From assembly GCF_001613105.1 (NCBI RefSeq), contig NZ_BDBS01000053.1, forward strand, positions 1 to 60,744: 60,744 bases of DNA. Direction: 5' to 3'. The translations under genes and the position numbers were made by a program. Below are positions 51,987-59,503 of this stretch, piece after piece (position 1 is the stretch's first letter; each line of letters begins with the position of its first letter). This stretch comes from Nocardia pseudobrasiliensis NBRC 108224. GTDB lineage: Bacteria > Actinomycetota > Actinomycetes > Mycobacteriales > Mycobacteriaceae. The notes beneath the pieces are model-generated. The model saw only the letters and a list, made by a program, of their open reading frames with translations. It was not told the DNA's origin and ran no database searches.

Positions 51987-52434
51987 GTGAGGAACTACCT
52001 GTCCTGGATCACCCTGGCCCTCATGACCACCAGTTCGGTGGCGAGTCTGCGTTCCGCGCCGACCATGGCCGTATACGGGCTGGCGTGCGTATTCCTGTAT
52101 CTGCTTCCGGCGCTGCTGTTCCTGTTGCCGACGGCGTTCGTGGCGGCCGAACTCGCATCGGGCTGGGACGGCGGCGTCTACAAGTGGGTGGGGGAGGGTT
52201 TGGCGAAACCGCTGGGTTTCCTGGCGGTGTGGCGCCGTGGCGCGCGGGCCACCGAACTCGCGCTATCTGGCCGCGATCAGCACCGGGGCGGGCGGACCCG
52301 GCAACCGGCCGATCATCGCCGACCGCGCGGTGATCACCGGCACCGAATTGGCCATCGAAACCTATTGCCCCGACAATCTGCCGGCATATCTTCGCCAAGT
52401 CGATACATTGAAGCTGGGCGATACGACGAAATGA
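51987..52434 (+). pseudogene. Chimeric remnant: APC permease N-terminus joined to an unrelated C-terminus
   Basis: From the GTG at 51987 (GGGAGGAGGGGC upstream) about 80 codons encode the start of an APC-type amino-acid antiporter (SWITLALMTTSSVASLRSAP, two or three spans, ELASGWDGGVYKWVGEGLAKPLGFLAVW). The protein-like signal then stops. From about 52237 a different frame looks coding (NSRYLAAISTGAGGPGNRPI, ETYCPDNLPAYLRQVDTL) and ends at 52434, 6 nt before the M20 gene. This fits a deletion fusing two genes out of frame. I do not recognise the second fragment. Confidence 0.65.
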
Positions 52435-52440
52435 GTTGAT

Positions 52441-53811
52441 ATGAGCGAAGTTTCCGGGGTGGATGCGCTGCGCGACCAGGTGCGTGCGCTGATGCCGAGG
52501 GCCAAAAGCGATCTGACGGAACTGGTTTCGTACAAGTCGGTGTACGACCCGCGAGTGTTCCCGATCGAGGAGTGTCACAAGGCCGCGCGGTGGGCGCTGG
52601 AGGCGTTGAAAGAGGTCGGCCTGACCGACGCGGACCTGTACGAGACGCCCGACGGCAGTCAGGCCGTGGTGGCCCGATATCCCGCGCCCGCCGGTGCGCC
52701 GACGGTGCTGCTGTATTGCCACTACGATGTGCAGCCGCCGATGGACGAGGCGGCCTGGCACTCGCCGGTCTGGGAACTCACCGAGCGCGACGGCCGCTGG
52801 TACGGGCGCGGCGCGGCGGATTGCAAGGGTAATCTCGTCGCGCATCTGACCGCCCTGCGCGCGGTGCGGGAGGCCATGGGCGGCACGGGTTTTCCGGTCG
52901 GCATCACGGTGGTCGCCGAGGGCTCGGAGGAGCAGGGCACAGGCGGGATGGAGGCCTTCGTCCCGCACAACGCGGATCTGCTGCGTGCCGATGCGCTGGT
53001 GATCGGCGACTGCGGCAATGTCGCGGTCGGCGCGCCCACCTTCACCCAGACCCTGCGCGGCATGGTATCGGCGGTGCTGACGGTGGAAACCCTTGCGGGA
53101 CCGCTGCATTCGGGTATGTACGGCGGAGCCGCGCCGGATGCGCTGGCCGCGCTGGTGCAGGTGCTCGCCTCGCTGCGCGACGAGCGCGGCAACACCACCG
53201 TCACGGGCCTGCCCAATGATCAGGAGTGGGACGGCGAGCAGTATCCGCCCGAGCAGTTCCGTGCCGACGCCGATGTGCTCGACGGGGTGGACCTGGTCGG
53301 CGACGGCACGGTCGCCGACATGATCTGGGCGCGACCGGCCCTGACCGTGATCGGCATCGATGTGCCGCCGGTGGTCGGCTCCTCCTCGGCCATCCAGCCG
53401 AAGGTGCGGGCCCGGATCAATCTGCGCATTCCGCCGGGTATCGATCCGGAGCAGGCGCTCGAGGCCCTGACCGCCCATGTGGAATCGAACGTCCCGTGGC
53501 ACGCGAAGGCCACCCTCGAATGCGAGGGCCTGGCCGCCCCGTTCCGCTCCGGCACGGGCGGGCCCGCGCGCACGGCCATGGAGCACGCCTTCCAGGCCGC
53601 CTACGGCCGCGCGGCGACCACCCAGGGGCAGGGCGGTTCCATCCCGCTGTGCAACACCTTCGCCGACACCTATCCGAACGCGGAGATCATGCTGCTCGGT
53701 GTCGAGGAACCGAAATGCCTCATCCACGCGCCCAACGAGAGTGTGGATCCGACCGAGATCGAGCGCATCGCCCTCACCGAGGCGGTGTTCCTGACGACCT
53801 ACCGGGGTTAG
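52441..53811 (+). CDS. M20-family dipeptidase/deacylase
   Basis: A 456-residue M20 metallopeptidase. Metal ligands and catalytic residues are in LLYCHYDVQP, GRGAADCKGN, the general base pair EGSEEQGTGG, and CLIHAPNES near the end. A dimerisation (lid) domain occupies about residues 200-340. It hydrolyses dipeptides or N-acylated amino acids; the substrate is not predictable. It follows the broken permease and may once have been in an operon with it. Confidence 0.9.
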   Translation: MSEVSGVDALRDQVRALMPRAKSDLTELVSYKSVYDPRVFPIEECHKAARWALEALKEVGLTDADLYETPDGSQAVVARYPAPAGAPTVLLYCHYDVQPPMDEAAWHSPVWELTERDGRWYGRGAADCKGNLVAHLTALRAVREAMGGTGFPVGITVVAEGSEEQGTGGMEAFVPHNADLLRADALVIGDCGNVAVGAPTFTQTLRGMVSAVLTVETLAGPLHSGMYGGAAPDALAALVQVLASLRDERGNTTVTGLPNDQEWDGEQYPPEQFRADADVLDGVDLVGDGTVADMIWARPALTVIGIDVPPVVGSSSAIQPKVRARINLRIPPGIDPEQALEALTAHVESNVPWHAKATLECEGLAAPFRSGTGGPARTAMEHAFQAAYGRAATTQGQGGSIPLCNTFADTYPNAEIMLLGVEEPKCLIHAPNESVDPTEIERIALTEAVFLTTYRG

Positions 53812-54452
53812 AACTCGGCGTGGTCCTCCGGCTCGATGACCTTGAATTCGGTATCGGCCGGACGCATTTCGGTCAGGCGGCCGAAGTAGATGCCCTGCGC
53901 GGCGTCGGCGATGATCCCGTAGTGGATCGGCACCGCCGTGCGGGGCGCGACCGCCCGCAGATAATCGACGGCCTCGCTGATCCGCATCCACGGCGCGACC
54001 GCGGGCAGGGCCAGCACGCCCACGCTGGTGGGCGGCACCCACAGCGAATCGCCCGGATGGACGAATTCGGTGGGATCGTCCGGGGTGCCGAGCTGGAAGA
54101 CCGTGTTGTCGATCACCGGAATCTCCGGATGGATCACCGCGTGCCGCCCGCCGCCCCCGGTGATCTGCACCTTGCCGACGGTGAGCACATTGCCCGCGTG
54201 CACGGGTTCCCAAGGGCCGCCGCGCAACTGGGCCGTCTGCGGATCGGCCAGCAGCCGGGCGTTCGGATTCTTCTCCACCAGCGCATCGATGCGATTGGCG
54301 TCGATGTGATCGGGATGCTGATGGGTGACGGCGATCGCGTCGAGTCCTTCGATGCCCTCGAAGCCGTGCGAGAAGTTGCCCGGATCGAACAGGATCTTGG
54401 TGCCGTGCAACTCGACGAGAACGCAGGAATGTCCGAAGTGGGCTATGCGCAT
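53808..54452 (-). CDS. Metallo-beta-lactamase-fold hydrolase
   Basis: A 214-residue MBL protein with RIAHFGHSCVLVELHGTKILFDPG at the start and the zinc motif THQHPDHID. Further His/Asp ligands are in VHPGDS and IHYG. Similar proteins are annotated as UlaG-like or Rv0786c-type hydrolases. The ATG at 54452 lies 6 nt after a TACCGT -10 and lacks a Shine-Dalgarno. It overlaps the convergent M20 gene by 4 bp (TTAG). Confidence 0.87.
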   Translation of the reverse strand: MRIAHFGHSCVLVELHGTKILFDPGNFSHGFEGIEGLDAIAVTHQHPDHIDANRIDALVEKNPNARLLADPQTAQLRGGPWEPVHAGNVLTVGKVQITGGGGRHAVIHPEIPVIDNTVFQLGTPDDPTEFVHPGDSLWVPPTSVGVLALPAVAPWMRISEAVDYLRAVAPRTAVPIHYGIIADAAQGIYFGRLTEMRPADTEFKVIEPEDHAEF

Positions 54453-54541
54453 ACGTTCACGGTATACCCGGGTCGGCGGAGTCCGACCGCTCCAACTAGG
54501 CTGATCAGGTAATCCCCCAGCACAGCGTGAGGAGCAAGCGC

Positions 54542-54778
54542 GTGGCACGAGTCGTGGTCGAGGTGATGCCGAAGGCCGAGATCCTGGATCCGCAGGGTCA
54601 GGCCATCGTCGGTGCGCTCGGACGTCTGGGCCTTCCCGGCGTCTCGGATGTCCGGCAGGGCAAGCGATTCGAACTCGACGTGGACGACAGCGTGAGCGAC
54701 GCCGAACTCGAGAAGATCGCCGAGAGCCTGCTGGCCAATACGGTCATCGAGGACTGGAAAGTGGTTCGGCTGCCGTGA
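54542..54778 (+). CDS. purS: FGAM synthase subunit PurS
   Basis: A 78-residue PurS (ARVVVEVMPKAEILDPQGQAI, VRQGKRFELDVD), which bridges PurL and PurQ in formylglycinamidine synthase. The start GTG at 54542 has GTGAGGAG upstream. purQ follows after an unusual 76-bp spacer; purL is not in the window. Confidence 0.93.
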   Translation: MARVVVEVMPKAEILDPQGQAIVGALGRLGLPGVSDVRQGKRFELDVDDSVSDAELEKIAESLLANTVIEDWKVVRLP

Positions 54779-54854
54779 GCGAGCGTAGCGAGCGAACCAT
54801 AAGCACAGCCGCCCGCGCGGTCATGCCGGAGCCGAGCGTCAGCGAGGTGGAGGC
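54779..54854. repeat. purS-purQ spacer with GAGCG-type repeats
   Basis: Holds GCGAGCGTAGCGAGCGAACC just after purS and CCGGAGCCGAGCGTCAGCGAGG before purQ. A related CCGGAGCGAAGCGGAGGC occurs at 38475-38492 upstream of purD. It looks like a short dispersed repeat inserted in an operon that is usually tightly packed. Confidence 0.5.
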
Positions 54855-55532
54855 ATGACAGCGCGCATCGGTGTCATCACCTTTCCGGGCACCCTCGATG
54901 ACGTCGACGCCGCCCGTGCGGTGCGGCTGGCCGGAGGCGAGGCGGTCGATCTCTGGCACGCCGACGCCGATCTGAAGAATGTCGACGCGGTCGTGGTGCC
55001 GGGCGGTTTCTCCTACGGCGACTACCTGCGCGCGGGCGCGATCGCCCGCTTCGCGCCCGTGATGGGCGAGGTCGTCGAGGCGGCCGGGCGGGGCATGCCG
55101 GTGCTGGGTATCTGCAATGGCTTCCAGGTGCTGTGCGAGGCCGGTTTGCTGCCCGGCGCGCTGACGCGTAACGAGGGTCTGCACTTCATCTGCCGCGACG
55201 AGTGGCTGACCGTCGAGCGCACCGATACCGCGTGGACCTCCCGCTACGACGCCGACGCCCAGATCCTCATCCCGATCAAGAACGCCGAGGGTCGCTACCA
55301 GGCCGCGCCGCCCGTGCTCGACGAACTCGAGGGCGAGGGTCGGGTGGTGTTCCGCTACTCCGGCGACAATCCCAACGGTTCGCAGCGCGGGATCGCGGGC
55401 ATCTGTTCGGCGGACCGTCGCGTGGTCGGTCTGATGCCGCATCCCGAACACGCCACCGAACCGCTCACCGGTCCGAGCGACGACGGTCTCGGGATCTTCC
55501 TGTCGGTGATCGACAGTCTGGTCTCGGCCTAG
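54855..55532 (+). CDS. purQ: FGAM synthase glutaminase subunit PurQ
   Basis: A 225-residue class I glutamine amidotransferase. Nucleophile Cys in LGICNGFQVL, and the His-Glu pair in MPHPEHATEP. It opens with RIGVITFPGTLDDVD and has VVPGGFSYGDYLRAG. It releases ammonia for PurL. GAGGTGGAGG lies before the ATG at 54855. Confidence 0.95.
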   Translation: MTARIGVITFPGTLDDVDAARAVRLAGGEAVDLWHADADLKNVDAVVVPGGFSYGDYLRAGAIARFAPVMGEVVEAAGRGMPVLGICNGFQVLCEAGLLPGALTRNEGLHFICRDEWLTVERTDTAWTSRYDADAQILIPIKNAEGRYQAAPPVLDELEGEGRVVFRYSGDNPNGSQRGIAGICSADRRVVGLMPHPEHATEPLTGPSDDGLGIFLSVIDSLVSA

Positions 55533-55548
55533 GGGGTTTCGACCCTAG
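55529..55548. terminator. Hairpin at purQ stop
   Basis: CTAGGG (including the purQ stop) pairs with CCCTAG across GGTTTCGA. It lies between purQ and the convergent AmiC-like gene. The stem is short. Confidence 0.4.
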
Positions 55549-55551
55549 GGG

Positions 55552-56622
55552 CTATCGGACCGTATCGACTATCTGCAGGTCCACTCCGTCGGCGCGGGCG
55601 ATCAGCGCGGTGAATTGCTGGGAGTGATTGCCCTGGAACGCCCGCCCGCCGGACGGAGTCTCCAGCACCATGCCGTCGTCGAGGGCGGCCTGCATGAGCG
55701 GGACGTCCAGCGAACCGCAGCCGTGGGCCAGCGACTGCAGCGTGTACATGGCCTCGTAACTGGTGTTCCCGAAATAGGTCAGCTGCGGGGCGAAGCGGCC
55801 GTGCAGTCGGTGGTAGCGGGCCATCCGGTCCGGATCGCTGGTTCGGTTGTCAGGGAAGAAGCTCGATACGACGTAGAGGTTGTCGTTGGACTGCGGCCCG
55901 GCCGCCAGCAGCACGCCCTCGTCTATTCCAGGGCTGACGCGCACCTGCCGCTCGGAACGTCCGGTGTGCGCGAACTGCTGATTGAACCGCACGGCGTCGG
56001 TGCCGACGAGCAGCAGCACGATGCCGTCGGCGCGGTCCAGCCGCGGATCGCCCAGGAATTCGCTGAAGTCCTCGGTGCCCAGCGGGAAGTACTTCTCCAG
56101 CGTGATCGACCCCTGATGGGCCGTACGCACGGCCTTACCGGTGGCCATGGGCCAGATGTAGTCGTTGCCGATGATCGCCCAGCGCCGGGCCCCGAACTCG
56201 CGTTCCAGCCACTGCATCGCGGGCAGGATGTGTCCGGCCGGGTTCTCGCCGATCATCAGCACGCCCGGAGGCTCGTTGGGCAGATCCTCGTGGGTGGTGG
56301 CGAACAGGTAGGGCACCCGGCCGTCGGCCGCCCGGGCCACCGCACGGCGGACGGCAGAAATGTGCCATCCAGTAATGGCATCAACCATGCCGGTCGCCAG
56401 CAGGGCCGAAACCTCCTTGGCGACCTCGCGCGGAGCGCGGCCGCCATCGATGGTCGTGACACGTACCTCACGGCCGAGAATTCCTGTGCCGCTGTTGATT
56501 TCTTCCACCGCGAGGGCAATTGCCGCCTCACACGAGGGGGCCACAATTCCCGCCGGTCCCTGGAGTGGGACGATGTTGAGGACTTCGATCACATCGTCCG
56601 GACTCTCGCTGAACGGGAACAT
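55552..56622 (-). CDS. AmiC/UrtA-type ligand-binding protein without signal peptide
   Basis: A 356-residue type I periplasmic-binding-fold protein of the amide/urea group (LNIVPLQGPAGIVAPSCEAAIALAVEEINSGTGILGREV, WAIIGNDYIWPMATGK, FQGNHSQQ). It starts directly with the mature fold at the ATG at 56622 (AGAGGG upstream) and has no signal peptide or lipobox. It should therefore be cytoplasmic like Pseudomonas AmiC, the amide sensor that restrains the antiterminator AmiR. No AmiR-like gene or ABC permease is adjacent. Instead a MarR gene is divergent, with an AmiE-like gene beyond it. Confidence 0.82.
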   Translation of the reverse strand: MFPFSESPDDVIEVLNIVPLQGPAGIVAPSCEAAIALAVEEINSGTGILGREVRVTTIDGGRAPREVAKEVSALLATGMVDAITGWHISAVRRAVARAADGRVPYLFATTHEDLPNEPPGVLMIGENPAGHILPAMQWLEREFGARRWAIIGNDYIWPMATGKAVRTAHQGSITLEKYFPLGTEDFSEFLGDPRLDRADGIVLLLVGTDAVRFNQQFAHTGRSERQVRVSPGIDEGVLLAAGPQSNDNLYVVSSFFPDNRTSDPDRMARYHRLHGRFAPQLTYFGNTSYEAMYTLQSLAHGCGSLDVPLMQAALDDGMVLETPSGGRAFQGNHSQQFTALIARADGVDLQIVDTVR

Positions 56623-56668
56623 TCGGTACCCTCTTCTTGTCCGAGCGAAAATGATGGGCGGGAAAAAT

Positions 56669-57106
56669 ATGTCGACCATTGTAAGCGGCTTTTCCACTTT
56701 GCATGGGGCGCTGCGTGCGGCTGAGCGCAGTTGGCTGCGTCACCTCGACGCGGCGTTGTGCGCCAGGCAGCTGTCGGCCGACCAGTGGTCGATGCTGTCC
56801 AATCTGTCCGACCAGGCCGGTATCACGATGAGCGAGCTTGCTGCGCGTTCGCAGCTGCCGCCGTCGTCGGCTACCCGGCATGCGGATGCCCTGGCCGAGC
56901 GTGGCCTGATCTTCCGGATCGCGGCCGAGGACGACCGGCGCCGCATCCTGATCGGCCTGACCAAGCGCGGCGCTGAGCTGGTGGATTCGGTGCGGTCCGA
57001 GGAACGGCGTGCGGAAGAGGATCTCCGCAAGCGGATCGGGGCCCGCAACCACACCGACCTGCTGCGCCTGCTGGAACTCGTCGCGGAGATGCCCGTCGCC
57101 GACTGA
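56669..57106 (+). CDS. MarR-family transcriptional regulator
   Basis: A 145-residue winged-helix regulator (QLSADQWSMLSNLSDQAGITMSELAARSQLPPSSATRHADALAERGLIFRIAAEDDRRRILIGLTKRG, the last part being the wing). The ATG at 56669 has GGGCGGGA upstream; ATGs at 56651 and 56654 are alternatives. Only 46 bp separate it from the divergent AmiC-like gene, so it probably controls both. The amidase-like gene follows 113 bp downstream. Confidence 0.87.
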   Translation: MSTIVSGFSTLHGALRAAERSWLRHLDAALCARQLSADQWSMLSNLSDQAGITMSELAARSQLPPSSATRHADALAERGLIFRIAAEDDRRRILIGLTKRGAELVDSVRSEERRAEEDLRKRIGARNHTDLLRLLELVAEMPVAD

Positions 57107-57219
57107 CGCCCGTCCTCGGGTGCGGTTGCTCGATGCTTGCTCCTCGGTAACTATGGATCCGGTGGAACCTTCCGTCTGGGAGTGCCGGAGCCATTGATGC
57201 TTATTGCCGAGGAGTGCGC

Positions 57220-58197
57220 ATGGGTTGCGAAAATGGGACAGGTAATCCGGACATCGTTTCCGTTGCCGTAGTCAATCATCCCATGTCTCGATTGCACTCT
57301 CGGGCCGAAGTGCTCGCCAACTGCTATCGCATCGGACACATCGTCGACGGTTTGAAAACCGGACATCCGGAACTCGATCTCATTGTGCTACCGGAATTTT
57401 CGACCACCGGTGTCATGTACGACGAAACCGAGCTCTACTCGACGGCGATGGCGATTCCCGGTGAGGAGACCGAGGTTTTCGCGGCCGCGTGCCGCCGTAA
57501 CCGGGTCTGGGGTGTGTTCGCCATGGGCGCGGAGTGCCATGAGCAGCATCCGCTGCGCCCGCCGTACAACACCGCCGTACTGATCGACGACGAGGGCGAG
57601 ATCGTGCAGCGCTATCGCAAGATCGCACCGGCCCCCGAGGGCGAACTGTCCTGGCCGGGGGAGTCCACCTTCGTCACCGCCGGTCCCAAGGGACTGCAGA
57701 TCTCGATCCTGCTAGGCGAGGACGGTAACTATCCCGAACTGTGGCGCGACTGCGCGATGAAGGGCGCCGAATTGATCGTGCGCGGTATGGCGTTGCGGGC
57801 CTGCGACGCCGAACAGCAGATCGGGATGGCCAAGGCCATGGCGTGGGCCAACAACGTCTACGTCGCCGCGGCCGGTGCCACCGGATTCGACGGCGTTCAT
57901 TCCTACAGCGGCCGTTCGGCTCTCGTGGGCTTCGACGGCCGGGTGCTCGGCGAGTGCGGGGCCGAGGCACAGGACATGCGCTTCGCGGACCTGTCGATTC
58001 GCGCGCTGCGAGATTCGCGACGCTACCAACCCGAACGCAATCCGCTGCACGCGCTACTGCACCGCGGCGCGACCGGACTGGGCAAGGTCAATGTGGGCGT
58101 GCGCGGTCTGGCCGAATGCCCGCTGGATTTCTATCGGACCTGGGTGACCGACTCGGTCAAGGCGCAGGAGCAGGTGCACGAGATCACGGGTGTCTAG
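57220..58197 (+). CDS. AmiE-like amidase homologue lacking the catalytic cysteine
   Basis: A 325-residue nitrilase-superfamily protein closely related to aliphatic amidase AmiE (VAVVNHPMSRLHSRAEVL, AIPGEETEVFAAACR, DGNYPELWRDCAMKGAELIV, GLAECPLDFYRTWVTDS). From the ATG at 57220 (CCGAGGAG upstream) numbering agrees with AmiE: Glu59 (LPEFS), Lys134 (RYRKI) and Glu142 are kept. Position 166, the nucleophile Cys in AmiE (IICDDGNYPE), is Gly here (LLGEDGNYPE). Amide hydrolysis by the usual route should not be possible, yet the rest is well conserved and the frame intact. About 20 residues shorter at the C-terminus than AmiE. Confidence 0.9.
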   Translation: MGCENGTGNPDIVSVAVVNHPMSRLHSRAEVLANCYRIGHIVDGLKTGHPELDLIVLPEFSTTGVMYDETELYSTAMAIPGEETEVFAAACRRNRVWGVFAMGAECHEQHPLRPPYNTAVLIDDEGEIVQRYRKIAPAPEGELSWPGESTFVTAGPKGLQISILLGEDGNYPELWRDCAMKGAELIVRGMALRACDAEQQIGMAKAMAWANNVYVAAAGATGFDGVHSYSGRSALVGFDGRVLGECGAEAQDMRFADLSIRALRDSRRYQPERNPLHALLHRGATGLGKVNVGVRGLAECPLDFYRTWVTDSVKAQEQVHEITGV

Positions 58198-58207
58198 GAT
58201 TTCCGGT

Positions 58208-59503
58208 ATGCCGGTCTCGACCACCGCGACCGCGTCCGGGCTGTGTGCCTTCGTCGACGCGTCGCCCTCCCCGTTCCATGTCGTGCGGACCATCGCGGCC
58301 GAATTGGCGGCGCAGGGCTTTGCCGAACTGCCCGAGGCGCGGCCCTGGGCCGAGGCGGACAGTGGCCGGTACTACGTGGTGCGCGGCGGATCGCTGGTGG
58401 CGTGGGCGAGCGACGCGGTCGAACCCGCGAGCGGTTTCCGGGTGGTCGGCGCGCATACCGACAGCCCCAATCTGCGCGTCAAACAGCATCCCGATCTGGC
58501 CGTCGCGGGCTGGCAGCTGGTCGCCCTCGAACCCTACGGCGGCGCGTGGCTGAACTCCTGGCTCGATCGCGAGCTCGGCCTGTCCGGGCGGATCACCGTG
58601 CGGTCCGGAAAGGGTATGGCGGAGAGGCTGATTCGCATCGATGAGCCGATTCTGCGGGTGCCGCAGCTGGCGATCCACCTGTCCGAGGACCGGCGCGGGG
58701 TGACGCTGGATCCGCAGCGGCATGTGAACGCGGTATGGGGAGTGGGCGGCGAACCGCGATCGTTTCTGGCCTATGTGGCCGAACAGGCGGGTGTCGCCGC
58801 GGCCGATCTACTGGGCTGGGAGCTGATGACCCACGACCTCACCCCGAGTCGTCCGGTCGGCCGCGACGGCGATCTGGTGAGTGCGCCGCGGCTGGACAAT
58901 CAGGGCACCTGTTACGCTGGGCTGCACGCCTTCCTGGCGGCTGTCGGACAGCCGGGCGCGGTGACGCCGGTGCTGGCGGTATTCGATCACGAGGAGGTCG
59001 GCAGCCAGTCCGATCGCGGCGCGCAATCGGATCTGCTGCCCGCGGTGCTGGAGCGGATCGTGCTGGCCCGTGGCGGCGGACGCTCGGAATACCTTGCGGC
59101 CCTGGCGAGTTCGATCTGCGCCTCCGGCGATATGGCCCATGCGACGCATCCGAACTATCCGGAGCGCCACGAGCCGCTGCATCGCATCGAGGTCAACGGC
59201 GGTCCGGTGCTGAAGGTGAATCCGAATCTGCGCTACGCCACCGATTCGGTGGGCGCGGCGGCGTTCGCGCTGGCCTGCGCGCAGGCGGGGGTGCCGCTGC
59301 AGCGGTTCATGAATCGCGCGGATCTGCCGTGCGGCAGCACGATCGGGCCGATGACCGCGGCGCGCACCGGCATGCCGACCGTGGATGTGGGCGCACCGCA
59401 GCTGGCGATGCATTCGGCGCGCGAACTCATGGGCGCGCACGATGTGGCGGCCTATTCGGCCGCGCTGGCCGCCTTCCTCACCCCGGCCGACACCGGTCGA
59501 TAG
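58208..59503 (+). CDS. pepC: M18-family aminopeptidase
   Basis: A 431-residue M18 aminopeptidase (as M. tuberculosis PepC, Rv0800). The signatures are GAHTDSPNLRVKQHP, PRLDNQGTCYAGL, VFDHEEVGSQSDRGAQSDLL, CASGDMAHATHPNYPERHEP and LPCGSTIGPMTAARTGMPTVDVGAPQLAMHS, covering the two-zinc site. The ATG at 58208 lies 7 nt after TAGGAT (58195-58200), which includes the stop codon of the previous gene, so translation is probably leaderless. Its last 52 bp overlap the convergent mannosyltransferase gene. Confidence 0.92.
   Translation: MPVSTTATASGLCAFVDASPSPFHVVRTIAAELAAQGFAELPEARPWAEADSGRYYVVRGGSLVAWASDAVEPASGFRVVGAHTDSPNLRVKQHPDLAVAGWQLVALEPYGGAWLNSWLDRELGLSGRITVRSGKGMAERLIRIDEPILRVPQLAIHLSEDRRGVTLDPQRHVNAVWGVGGEPRSFLAYVAEQAGVAAADLLGWELMTHDLTPSRPVGRDGDLVSAPRLDNQGTCYAGLHAFLAAVGQPGAVTPVLAVFDHEEVGSQSDRGAQSDLLPAVLERIVLARGGGRSEYLAALASSICASGDMAHATHPNYPERHEPLHRIEVNGGPVLKVNPNLRYATDSVGAAAFALACAQAGVPLQRFMNRADLPCGSTIGPMTAARTGMPTVDVGAPQLAMHSARELMGAHDVAAYSAALAAFLTPADTGR

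Noticed and set aside
52021..54213. 730-codon minus-strand frame over the M20 and MBL genes
   Set aside because: Shadow frame; both real genes have complete active-site motifs.
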